Position numbers and translations under genes: made by a program
Shown here: positions 48,514 through 60,943 of the stretch, piece by piece
How positions within the stretch are numbered: the stretch's first letter is position 1
How the letters are laid out: each line of letters begins with the position of its first letter
Notes under the pieces: generated by a model
Database searches by the model: none
What the model was told of the DNA's origin: nothing
Seen by the model: only the letters and a program-made list of their open reading frames with translations
NCBI GenBank assembly: GCA_022835595.1
Contig: BQUP01000001.1
Location: forward strand, 2,790,001-2,854,000
Length of the DNA: 64,000 bases
From: Cystobasidium ongulense
Taxonomy: Eukaryota > Basidiomycota > Cystobasidiomycetes > Cystobasidiales > Cystobasidiaceae
Direction of reading: 5' to 3'

Positions 48514-50018
48514 CTACTGCCCGGAAACTGCCTCTTCAGGCTTCTTTGAAACGCCGCACTTTTCAAGAAGTGTATCGAGCTCCTTGTGCGTAAGGATGTG
48601 GCCTATCGTCATGTTTGTTTCCTCATTGTACGTGATAGTAGCGATTTCGACTGTTTTATGAACAAGTGTCATGTCAGTCCGGCGACAATCTTTCCCTTCC
48701 CCAAATCCCCACTCACCCTTCTCGTGATCCAGTGTCGTGCTGTCCATCGTCTTGCTTAGCACCTTGACAGCAAGCTCGAGAGCCTCCTCAATTCCGATAT
48801 CCTCTTTATAGTCCTGCTTCAATAGACTGGAAGCTGTCGAGTTGTTCGATCCAATGCTGTGTGCCCTGTCAGTCGAGATGCATCATCAGCCATGCGACGC
48901 CCGTGCGCGAGATGGCGCGCAAAGATCAGCCCATATCAATGCTCACCTCCATCCACTATAGTTACCACTGGGATCACTAGAATAGAGCTGGAATTGATGG
49001 TGAGGATCATATCCAGCGAAAAGGAACGAAACACCAAAAGGTCTTAGACCACCATATTGAGTGTAGCCTTGCTTCATGTCGCAAACACGCTTGACAAGCT
49101 GCTCCACCGGCATGTTCTCGTTGTATTGTGCTAGATGTGTTTGAGCCACGTTTCGGCAGTAGTTGACTAGCGAAGAGGCATCGGCTGTGTATCCTGCCAC
49201 AGCGGAGATGACGTTCCTGAGTAGCAACAGGACTTCAGCACCTGAATCGCTCTAGGTAAAGTACCTTAAAGCGAGTTTGACTCACTCGTTCACTACGAAG
49301 ATCTTCTCATCTGGACCACCACCCTCCTTATCCAACAATTTCGAGGTAACCTTCTTCTCAGCAGCCAATACTACACCCTGACGTTTCTTTGCAGCAGTTT
49401 TCGAATCACCACTTGTTGAAGCAGCAGGTGCCGACGTAGAATCTTCGGCCATGGTTACATCTTCCTCCTTTGACGTTGAGGCGGTAGTGGTCGCAGAGTC
49501 TCCTGTAGGTCCAGCTGCGGCGGCGCCCATGACTGCTGACGAGTCTTCATTCTTTTCCGCCTGTTAGGGCGCAAGAGATAGGTTTAGAAGCCATTGCAAC
49601 TCTCCAAGACGATGAAGCTTACCGTTGATAGCTCCTTGCCGAGGTGTGTGCCCGCATCACCCGGTGCTAGAATACCAATTACGCAGCCCGCATGAGAGAC
49701 TGATTCCATGGCATATTCGACCTGCGAGGCGATTTAACGTTGTTAGGATGTGATTATCAGCGTCGTGTACTGGCAAGAGATACGCGAGAGACTTCTCACC
49801 TGGAAGAGACGACCTTCAGGACTGAAGGTGGTCGTTCTTGAATCTAGTCAATCGCGAGCAGCAAGCATCAGTAACATGCATTTGTGGGAGCAGCTGTACG
49901 ATCTGCATGTCCGCATTCATTAAACATACCATATCTGCGGGGACGGCGGAACAATGTCAGCTGTGGTGGTCAATATCTCCATGTGCCTGTAAGCTGGAGC
50001 CACTCACCTGCGAGCCAT
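48514..50018 (-). CDS. PRE9: 20S proteasome subunit alpha3 with large insertion
   Basis: Structural alpha3 subunit of the outer ring of the 20S proteasome. Exons are 50018-50008, 49934-49930 (5 nt), 49843-49800, 49721-49623, 49560-49286, 49216-48947, 48856-48717 and 48650-48514, about 326 residues versus about 260 usually. The N-terminus is MARRYDSRTTTFSPEGRLFQ, then VEYAMESVSHAGCVIGILAP, matching PSMA4/Pre9. The family-specific block is DMKQGYTQYGGLRPFGVSFL with SSDPSGNYSGW and SLLKQDYKEDIGIEEALELA. Tyr of RRYDS is encoded entirely within the 5-nt exon. Between CVIGI and GVVLAAEKKVTSKLL lie about 70 extra residues rich in Ser, Thr, Ala and acidic residues (for example STSKEEDVTMAEDSTS), where other species have only a tight turn. 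The insertion is flanked by intron 4. Confidence 0.93.
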
Positions 50019-50656
50019 GGTGACGAAGCCTTGTTCAGAGCAAGTACTTCAAGGGCGACAGGGCTTGAGACGGCGCGCAGGAATGAGCTGACAGCTTCAG
50101 AGGCTGGTTAGAGAGTCCTGAATGTGTTGATGCTGTTGCGAGCAGAGCAAGCTGGCGTCTTTGTCGTCGTCGTCAGCTCGTGTAAGGTGATCGGGCGTCC
50201 AAAGGCCGGACTTTCTTTCGACTTCTAGACACCATGCCTTTGCTTTTCTTTGCTTCATCGCAATTCACATCAACTGGGATCCGCCCGAGGTGATGCAACA
50301 GATCTAGACGGGTCAATGCTGACTCGGATGGTGTACGCATTAATGAGGAACAGCTCGGACAATCCGCTAGCAATAGAGGTAGACACTCCTGAACCATCAG
50401 TCTACGGCTATGAGCTTACTTTGACAAGCTCAAAGCATTCGTGTTGACCTAAAATTGAACATTCTGGGAGAATGGGACATAATCAACTTCCGCCGGGCTT
50501 CTGTGACGAAATCAGCTATGCGGAACACCTCCTTCTGAGGCGTAGTTGTGCGGTGTCTCGGGAAAGACTCGTCCTGAAAGAGCGCTTAGCTTTCCAACTA
50601 CTTTCAATCGATCTTTGTTTCAAGACAACTCAAAAAAGCCATTCAGCAAATTTACT
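50019..50656. promoter_or_regulatory. divergent promoter region, PRE9 / GT61-like gene
   Basis: About 640 bp between divergent starts. I did not recognise a PACE-like proteasome element (GGTGGCAAA) in this reading, nor any other gene. Confidence 0.4.
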
Positions 50657-52550
50657 ATGTTCGCAAAGCTCCTAACGGACGAGGCAGGCAGGTATGAAGC
50701 TAAAACGCCTTCGGCCTTGGAGAAGGAGCAAGGTCTCGACTACGATGATAACGAAGATTTAGGGCATGAAGAAGAGGTACCTTTGCTATTGACCAAAACT
50801 GTCAGGCCTGCCTCTTGGCTTCCATTTCTCTTTTGTATCTGCATAAACATGACTGGACTTGCTTTGAATCTGTCTCATGACCTTCGGTCGTTACAAAACG
50901 AGGTAAGTTCACATCACAATGTGGCTATCAACTACATCCCTACTATGCTGATCGCATACTAGTACAGGCTTTCAGTATATTCTCAAATGCCTCCGCGGCT
51001 ACCCAGGAACACGTGCACACTTTTGAAACCCTCGGTGGTGGATCCATCAGTCTGTACAAAGTACAATGGCAAGATCAGCCATGGGATACTGAAGACACGT
51101 ACATATGTCACCTTCAAGGTTTATGTATCGAACAACACGAAGACATGGAAGGGGGCGGCACGAAGAGAGAGTACTGGTTGATGGGCGAACCACAAGAGGA
51201 GACCAGCAGTATCGTTGGACTTGACAATGTGGCCTCCGACGCCTTTAAAACGTGCCTTGGCCATGCCGACTCCAACAACAATGCCCGTAGCGTAGGTATC
51301 AAACATGTGCGCAATCACAAAGGCGATGTGTCCTGGATTGATGGCTCCACTTTAGCTATGCCCAAAATAACGCCATCGATAGCGCACAGCGGAGACTCGC
51401 TTGCTAGACTTCAAGCCTGGTCGCGCTTCATGAGCTTGAGCGTCAATGCTCCACCTGACCTTTTGAGAAATTTGCACTTGTCGACTAAGCGCTACTTTAA
51501 GCATCTTTTCGTGAGCGAGCCTACCTTGCTGTTTCAGATCAAATGAATCAACTTGACCAGACTCACCACTTTCTTTTGAAACCTAGTTCATTGACGACAC
51601 ACCAGATTTTAACCACTGGCATGACACCATATTTCGTATTTCCAGTTCAGCTGCCTACGCTGGTATGGTGCAACCTCGTCTTTCCGCCTTGCGCAAGCTA
51701 TCGGTACGCGACGAAGGAATGGACGGGTCGGCATTTCCCTGATCAAGGGATATTGAACCAAGAGGCGCTAGGGATCGGCGAAGCGGTTTGCTTTTCGCAC
51801 ATAACAATCGTTGCTCCATCGAAACAATTCTTCCGAAATCGAGAAGATGCGAATTATTTCCGAAGCTGGGTGAGTGAGGAAGTGTGATATTTGAAAACTT
51901 TCGTACCGTGCCCTTGTCTGAGATTCCGTCACATACTCTTACAGGCCTACCACCGAGCAGGCATACCCCAAGAACGGAATATTCCGACCCACCTGAAAGA
52001 TCTCAAGGCTGTCATATTGCTACGCCCTGACCAACCGATGTGGGGATACAAGCGCGTGACCGAGATAATCAACGAGACGGGCATCCATGACATCCGAGTT
52101 ACCACTATCACTCCTGCCACAACCTCGGCGACCCATATCGATCTTTGGTCAAATGCAGATATCGTCATATCCGATGACCATGACGCTCTGACGGGTCAGG
52201 TTCTGATGCGGCCAGGTACGGCGGTGCTAGAAGTATTTCCTCCATTGACGTATGAAGAATCCCATAAGCTGTTGGCAGTCAAAACTGGAGTCCACTATAT
52301 CGCAGCTACAACTGCAGACCTAGTGTTAGCCGACATCGTTCATGCGGAAGACCCAAGCGCCCTACCGAAGTTTGACCATGCTCGAGACTTAGTACAAAAT
52401 TACCCCAATCAAGCAGCGTGTCAGAGTAACATAGAATGTCAGCAGGTCATGTACGATCTAGGGGCTTACGTCGACGAACCACACTTTCGAGCAGGACTAC
52501 GGGAACTACTTCGCAGGATGGCACCTCCCGACGAGCGCTTTGAAAAATGA
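50657..52550 (+). CDS. GT61-type (DUF563) glycosyltransferase, type II membrane protein
   Basis: Predicted Golgi/ER glycosyltransferase of family GT61. Predicted exons are 50657-50902, 50968-51510, 51587-51703, 51765-51869 and 51945-52550, about 538 residues. The short cytosolic N-terminus (LEKEQGLDYDDNEDLGHEEE) precedes one TM segment (ASWLPFLFCICINMTGLALN) with a lumenal C-terminal domain. GT61-like features are DFNHWHDTIF (acceptor-side FNWWH-type motif) and the C-terminal DIVISDDHDALTGQVLMRPG followed by AVLEVFPPLTYEE, equivalent to the DVxVGxHGAxLTNxxFxxPG motif. In this protein His-Gly-Ala is replaced by Asp-His-Asp-Ala. The intron at 51704-51764 is uncertain; it is the only short splice that restores the frame. 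An in-frame upstream Met lies at 50546. The sugar donor cannot be told from the sequence. Confidence 0.68.
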
Positions 52551-52724
52551 AAAATCCGACGCACCGCCATTCTCACACACACTCACTCTTGTGGGTAGAT
52601 TGGATTGGACATAAATTGATATTGCTGAACAAGCTACATGAACACTGACGAACCTTGTATCCAACATACCGGCATTTTGCCATTTTTTCTGAAATTTGTC
52701 CGCGTACCTATTTTTCGCTTGTAA

Positions 52725-54650
52725 TTACAGCTTGGCCTTGCCTTCATTCTTAGCCTTTTCAACAAAAGTGGCAGCTACATTCTTGCGCGAGATCTTGCCA
52801 GTTGCGCCTTTTGGGATGGTTTCTACGATCCAGACTTTTACAGGGACCTTGAACTAACGCGTTAAGGCGGAATATCAATCAGTTTCAAGCATACCGACCA
52901 AAGCGGGGCATATAATGTACATACCTTGGCTATTTTTGTTGCTACTTTAGTAATGACGTCTTTTTCAGTCAGCTTTCCCTTTGCGTCTGCTTTTGGAACT
53001 ACGGCTGCCCAGACGACTTCGCCGTACATCTTGTCTGGCACACCGAAGGATACGGCTTCCCCGACACCAGGCACTGATAGTAGGGCAGAGTCGACTTCGA
53101 GAGGCGAGATCTTCTCTCCAGCTGTGGCACGTAGTCAGCGTACTGGTTTGACACATCTAACTCGAATGCGAGTCAGCTTACCCCGATTGATGAGCTCTTT
53201 GATGCGACCAGTAAGAACGAGATGCTTGTCCTCGTCAAATTTGCCTTGGTCACCGGTGCGGAACCAGCCGTCGGAGGTGAAAGCTTCTTTATTGGCTTTG
53301 TCCTGAAAGTTTTACCGAACAGGGTGTCAGTAAACATCCTCGCAGATCGCATGTAGCATGAAAGCACTTACATTATTCAGGTAACCTTTTGTGACGTTGT
53401 CACCTTTAATAGCAATCTCTCCTTCTGGTGCATCATTCCCCTTTGCATCAATGACTCTGACCTTGACACCTCCATGAGGGATTCCAACAGTACCGGGTTT
53501 GCGTTTAGCCGGTGGTAGTGGGGCTGAAGTCATTTGATGAGCAGCTTCAGTCATGGCAAAAGCTTCTAGTACTGGAGCCTGGAAAGCTTTTTCTAGCTCG
53601 TGGAAGGTGGGTGCAGCTAGCGCGGACGAGCACGAACGGATGAAGCGGAGTTTGGGAAGAGGCTTTGGATGTGGTGAAGAGAGGAGGATTTGATGAATCG
53701 TTGGTACGGCGGTATACCAATTACAGCCAGTTGCGACAAATTCGGACCAGAAAGTCTTAGCGGCAAATCGAGGAGGAATAACTACACTGCCCTTAGAGAG
53801 CAGAGGTGCTAATAGGCCGGCCTGTGGGTATGGAGCGTATCAGCTCGCGAAATTGACCATAAACACTCTAGTCAAGTTACCTGAAGACCGTGTACATGGA
53901 AGCCAGGCATGACCAAGAAAGACCGGTCTTTTGGCGACAGGTTGTATGTCTGTATAATATTCTGGTGTGTCGAAACCAGATTCTTATGTGAGAGCGGTAC
54001 AGCTTTGGGTTTTCCAGTAGTACCAGAAGTATGAAGAAGAAGAGCGATATCCTCTTCGCGTGGCTTGCCACTATCCTTGATTGTCGGTTTACCACCATTC
54101 TGTTTGCCTGATCCTTCCACCAAAGCAATACCAACACGTTTCTTTCGAGAATCATACCATATTTCAGCAATGGGCACTCCATGTTCTCGGGCTGATTTGA
54201 CGGCTTCGGCATTGTCCTTCACTGCACCCTTGTGCACGAGCATAAGCTTGGATTTAGCATCTGTGACGTAGAAGGAGACTTCGGATGCGTTGTAGGCTGG
54301 GTTGAGGGGAGCAGCTATACACCTGAATAGCCAAACGAACAAGGCAGAGTGTCAGCTTCTATCTTTGACCCGCCCGCGGCGGAGACATGAGAAGCTCAAG
54401 ACAGGACATACCGATGCATTCCCGTCGCGATGAAAGCGACGACAAATTCAAAGCTATTGATGAGCGACATAGACACTGCATCTTGCTCTGATAGAATACC
54501 GAGACCTTCAAGCTGCTTTCTGAAATCTTCAATTGCAGCACTGAACTCTGAGAAGCTGATAGTGTCTGTGGATCCAGTTCCAGTCGCTGATGGCGGCAGC
54601 AGGATTGCTGGCTCAGTCGATTGATGAAGCAGAGCTGATAGAGTCGGCAT
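52725..54650 (-). CDS. PCS60: peroxisomal acyl/oxalyl-CoA synthetase (PCS60 type)
   Basis: ATP-dependent CoA ligase of the ANL superfamily. Yeast Pcs60 and plant AAE3 are oxalyl-CoA synthetases. Exons are 54650-54412, 54322-53881, 53821-53372, 53302-53182, 53121-52925 and 52853-52725, 525 residues. Motifs are the P-loop [52 protein letters not shown], the [20 protein letters not shown] hinge with [20 protein letters not shown], and the catalytic C-terminal Lys in [11 protein letters not shown]. The C-terminus ends AKL, a type 1 peroxisomal targeting signal. The residue after INR is Ala through the split codon at intron 4, where many relatives have Gly. An in-frame Met also lies at 54704. The genes end tail-to-tail with the GT61-like gene, 174 bp apart. 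Confidence 0.92.
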
Positions 54651-55173
54651 CTTCACAAGCTTGACTGTCGACTTCAAGTCAAAAGCAAGATGGTTTAGAA
54701 GCAAGGTACATCACTCTCAACGCTATAGCGGTCGATCATTCCGGCCGAATCGTCCGCATCAACCGGTGTGGCAAAGGATATCATATTGCTTGAACACCTC
54801 TGTCTACTGACAGTTTGAAATACACGGGGTATTGGCCTACATAATAGCAGCACTAGCATCGGTGAAGCCCCAAGACAGACAAGAGCGGATAAGGACACAA
54901 ACAGGGGAATGACGAACACAGCGGATAACGGAAGCCTTCAGGGGCGTGAATTGTTCCCTTCTTACGGCTATAGAACGGCGACAGTGATATAAGAGGAACT
55001 TCTGCGGTTGTGTGACAGCATATGTGATGCTACCTCCAGGCTGAAACGACGAGAAGAGGCGGTCGGTAATTGTAGAATCCGATGACCGCTAAACAAGACG
55101 ATATAGAAGCGTTAACGAGTACTTGGAGGGCACTTCGCCATGCTGATTATTGTCGTTATGTTATTTGTGGTAT
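54651..55173. other. intergenic region between PCS60 and CDK1
   Basis: About 520 bp. A minus-strand open frame (54695-54919) has a hydrophobic start but no continuation or splice support; I treat it as chance. It is the PCS60 promoter and CDK1 3' flank. Confidence 0.4.
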
Positions 55174-56841
<1,668 letters not shown>

Positions 56842-57502
56842 AGCAATGTAGTAAACGATCTACTGAGCTTGCTGCTGTTCGGGCCTTTGTGCTGAACCAA
56901 GTGCTGCTTCGATTCAATCAACACTTGCAGCGAAATCAACGACGCGCCGCACTCGAAGCTTGCGGACCGAGAGGTAGACTGGCTCGAGGGGACTAACCAG
57001 ATATAGTGGGAGTTGCGCTACTGTTGGCCGAATGAGTATGTCCTTGAGTACTGAGGGTGAGTGTAGTGCGATTGACCACCTTGCTCCGTGCAGGCCACTG
57101 AAAGAAAGACACAAACGCGCTTTTGCCACCAATGCTCATTCGATATATAGCGAAGTGCCGTCGGAACATGCACACATCAGCTTACATACAGTCTACATAC
57201 ACCTGAAGGAAACACTGCTCGTGTCCTAAATTCGTGCATGAGGCGGTACTGGCGTACTACTAGCAGGACACCGTCTGCGGTTTCGGTTATAGCCTTCCGA
57301 CCAGCAGTATACTTCCGCAGGGCCGCTATACTACAGCTACAGCTATCTTGAATGCCATTACAAGAAGCCTAGCGCTCGCATCCCAAGCTCGAGTTCTATG
57401 ATTGCCGAATCCAGTCTTACACAGCTAACTTTAAGAAGTAAATACAACATAAACCGGTGTCAAAAACATTTTCAGAAGCTCTAGAGCAGACTTTAAGCTC
57501 CT
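56842..57502. other. CDK1 upstream region
   Basis: About 660 bp containing the CDK1 promoter and the 3' flank of the small gene to its right. No other gene or repeat was recognised. Confidence 0.4.
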
Positions 57503-57903
57503 TCAGTGAAAAGGTGTTTGGGAAGTGACGACACGCCAGTCGCTCTCATCCCAATCGATGGAGGTCCGGGCGGCTGTTCCAGTTCCATTTCCAGATGAAT
57601 GCGATACATTTTGACTCCAAGGGTTGAACTTTTCCCGAACAGTCTTAGTAGTCTTGCCAGGAGTATTACCACCAGTACCGACAGATGTAACTGTGCCAGG
57701 GAGATTGCCACTACTACGAGACCCCTACGGCAGCGCTCGTTCGCTTCTCGCCTGAATAAGACACCGTTGACCTTACGGCCCAAAAGCTCAAGCCGGCGGC
57801 TACAGGCTCAGCAAACTTTCTGCAAATAGATGCCCGGGGTGGTGCTATCCAAGACAGCTCCGTTGAGATCGAATCCTTGGGCAGGCACTGACCTGCACTG
57901 CAT
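57503..57903 (-). CDS. small protein of unknown function
   Basis: Tentative three-exon gene: 57903-57893 (11 nt), 57819-57777 and 57724-57503, 91 residues. An in-frame stop immediately upstream of the ATG, an A/C-rich leader and well-formed GT-AG introns (GTCAGT ... TTTGCAG; GTAAGG ... CGTAG) support it. The protein starts MQCRKFAEPVAAGLSFWAGS, has a Gly/Thr stretch (GTVTSVGTGGNTPGKTTKTV), then REKFNPWSQNVSH and an acidic/aromatic segment IDWDESDWRVVTSQTPFH at the C-terminus. I know no family for it. An overlapping longer frame on the same strand (57714-58007) is an alternative but has no domain either. Confidence 0.35.
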
Positions 57904-59560
57904 ATTTCAGGAGATTTGAGATTGTGTTCTGTAATTTGTTTGAAGGAAAGAGGTGAATGCTTGAATCGGCCAGCTTTTGTACACTTCAAGGCTTCAAGTA
58001 TAGCCACAACTGTGAAGACCAGCTACGCAGCCCTAACGGTCAACTGAAGAAGCGCAGCCATGACTGTGACGCTATAGATCGCCAGCGGGCTGTAAGAAGT
58101 CGTCCAGATTGTAGTAGCTGTGCAGTGCTTGTACAAGACAGCTGAATCTGCAGATCCAAGCGCATAGACTACGCACTTCTGCTTTCGACTGACTCCGCAA
58201 CGCGATTACTTGAACGCAATAGGTCGCGCGATTAGCCAACTCAAAATGAAGGCACACGCGTCGTAATAGGGCAGGATGTAGACCTCACGACGTAGCCGAG
58301 CCAGCTCATATCGCGCGGTGAGCTGGGCTGCATATACATGGCGGACTAGCCCCAACTGTAAAATCGTCAGTCTAGACGTTGCGCTGTAAATTTGCTAGGC
58401 ACGGATGAGCTGTGCTTCCAGTGTTTTGATTGTAGTGTAGATGCGAGCTCCATGCGTATGCGTTTGAGAACAGCCATGACTGCATTTCAGCTCGACGGCT
58501 CGAAGCTGGCACATGGCTTGCATCACAGGTGCGCAGCCCATGCCTGTGCGCTCGTAGAATCTTTTTTTCCTTTTCAAGCTTGTGCTGGGCTATTATACTG
58601 TTACCACGCATTATATGTATGAACAGTTGATTCGCTGATGTAGTAGAATGCATATTATGGCTGTATGCATGGAAATGCATGTGTATGTGTTTGCTGTTGG
58701 TCCATGCCGGTTGCAGCTTGTGTGCAGCGGGATAGAAGCATGTCCAGCTGCCGGCGCTACCGAACTCAGTCTCCAAAGCTCGGATGCATGACTTGGTGAG
58801 TACGTGCATTGTATTGGCATGCCAGAAAGAGCGATATGGCTTCTACAGGCTTCCCAATCCCATAGCTGTGTTTCACTTTCGCTGAAGGCATCTGCTCAGC
58901 CGCGTCGGATTGCTTCTGATCAGGTAGAGAAAGGCTCCAGACGATCCGCTGGCGTATGTTGTTATAGCTGGTCTTGCGTTTACTGTCGTTTTGCATCATG
59001 GCTGGCACTACTTGGTGCAGAAGCGAGTACACCAAGACCATCGAGACCCGCCACCTCGGAATTGCAGACGACCTCCCGAGCATGACGGCAGCTCACCTCT
59101 GGACAACCAACGCAGAACGGCATCACCAAGACTAGCTGCATCAAGGCTATGCTCGCCAGTCCGTGTCGCAATACTGTTACTGTACTGCTTAGTTGGCGTC
59201 GCAGGCCGACTTCATGCCCCGCTGCCATCCGCCCGCTTGGAGCAGGAAGAGCCCGCCATCTGGGTGACTTTGGCGAAGATGGCGTTGATGAAGACAGCGG
59301 GCCATCTGCCATTGACAGCAACAGCATACACGAATGCACCGATGTAAAGCGATGGCTAGACAGATTGACTGTATGCATTGCTGGACTGATGGCTTGTCGG
59401 ACTCGACCACGGCTGCTGCAAGAGTATAAAGACCAGCTGAGGACATCTTACCTCTCTCTTCTTTCTATCTCATCACCACACAGCACACACACGCAGACTG
59501 CCCAGTCAAGCTCACTACTCAAGCACACATCCTTCAAACTACCCAAGAAGTACAACCATC
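57904..59560. promoter_or_regulatory. 1.66-kb region without a supported gene
   Basis: The longest gene-free stretch in the window. Open frames up to 145 codons occur on both strands (58372-59446) but show no domain, signal peptide or splice continuity. The right end has a CT/CA-rich leader (59449-59560) before the secreted-protein start and is probably its promoter and 5' UTR. A non-coding RNA cannot be excluded. Confidence 0.4.
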
Positions 59561-60396
59561 ATGCACTCATTCGCCGTCTACCAACTCATCGCCACACTCG
59601 CCACTTTGGCACTCTTCACTCTTCCCAATGGTGCGGAAGCACTCCCAGTCCGAGGAGCACTAGGCAATCTCAACACACGCGCTCGCGTCGCTCGACGTGC
59701 AGCTGCTCATTCTCAAAACACCCCAGCCTTGGAGAAGAGATTCAAAATCGCCACAAGCAAAGATGCAAATGCTCTACCTGTCAACCCAAAGCAGCAAATC
59801 TTGAGCAAAGTCAAGACTGTAAAAGACGTTGACACTGCCGTCAATGGAGCCACAAAGAAGACTCTGCCTTTGAAGAGAGACACTGGATTAGTCGTCGATG
59901 CTGCTTCTTCTCCCATTTCCTCTCCTGCCGCTTCGTGAGTTCAAAGCCTTTATTATAGGCAAACACCAAAACTGATTCCCTGCCGCTCCATAGATCGAAG
60001 ATTGCACCAGGTGCCAACAACATGGCTCTGGGCCTCGTACGCCCATCCGCTGTAATCCGCCAGAACATTGTAGCACCCGCCGCTATTCTCGCAGCACAAG
60101 ATACCGCCTCTTCTAACAGTGATGCATCGGCATCCGAAGACTCTGAATCATCTGAAGACTCTGAATCATCCTCAGTAGATGCAGAAGCTATCTACCAATC
60201 CTACATTGACCAGCTCAATGATTCAATCACCGCTACCGTAACTGTAACGAGCACAATCGCCGCTGCTCCAACAAACTTCAAAATTGCTGCTGTCGTACCT
60301 GAACAAAGTCAGCCAGCTGCCGTTACTCCAGATGCTCAAGCCATCTACAATTCTTACGTAGCTCAAATGAATGCCGCCGCGGCTACCTCTTCGTAG
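59561..60396 (+). CDS. secreted protein with Kex2-like sites and a repeated C-terminal motif
   Basis: Predicted secreted protein of 258 residues. Exons are 59561-59934 and 59994-60396. The signal peptide is MHSFAVYQLIATLATLALFT ... AEA. The mature part has dibasic sites typical of Kex2/kexin cleavage (VARR, LEKR, LKR) and an acidic Ser-rich repeat (SEDSESSEDSESSSVDAE). Two similar 14-residue segments occur near the end: DAEAIYQSYIDQLN and DAQAIYNSYVAQMN. Each is followed by Ala/Thr-rich sequence, and VTVTSTI lies between them. Fungal Kex2-processed repeat proteins release small peptides, but here the repeats are not each bordered by KR, so only the N-terminal half would be cut. The function is unknown; it could be a cell-wall or secreted peptide precursor. 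Confidence 0.7.
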
Positions 60397-60943
60397 AAGC
60401 TCGTGACGGAAATCGAGAAGCGGAATCCCAAAGAGCCCAGGCCCGCGTCCTTTCCCCTCCTTATATAGCAACCTCAGCACATAATTAGCTCCTAAATCCA
60501 CAAGCCGTACAAGCATGCATATCAAGGCCTTCCCAGTGAAGCAGCATCAGGCAAACGCACAGGACCAGGCGTCCTAGAGCTTTCCATGCCATGGCATCCA
60601 AGATGCCACCAAGGCAGCGGAACGGCAAAGGGGCTCGAGCCAGACTCGCCCTACAGCAAGCCGGCTATGTTCTACGAAGTAGAAAGACGCAAGTCATCTG
60701 CATAATCTCTCCAATATGTCGTCCCGGCTATTCTAGAAATTCGGTCCGAGAGACTGAAAGATAGAGAGAAGTACGGATTGGTGGTTTATCATGATAGAAC
60801 GCCGAAATGAACGCATGTAGCTTAGAAACAGTTGTTATCTGCATGACACATTTAATTTGAACCAAATAAAAACAGACTAAAATCACTTCAAAATAATTTC
60901 CAAAATATTGCTCTGATTCATCTTCTGTCACCTCTCATTATCA
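60397..60943. other. convergent intergenic region
   Basis: About 550 bp between the secreted-protein and polymerase genes. AT-rich near 60840-60910. It holds both 3' flanks only. Confidence 0.4.

Noticed and set aside
54695-54919. Minus-strand frame with a hydrophobic N-terminus upstream of PCS60
   Set aside because: Short, not continued by splicing and in the PCS60 promoter; likely chance.
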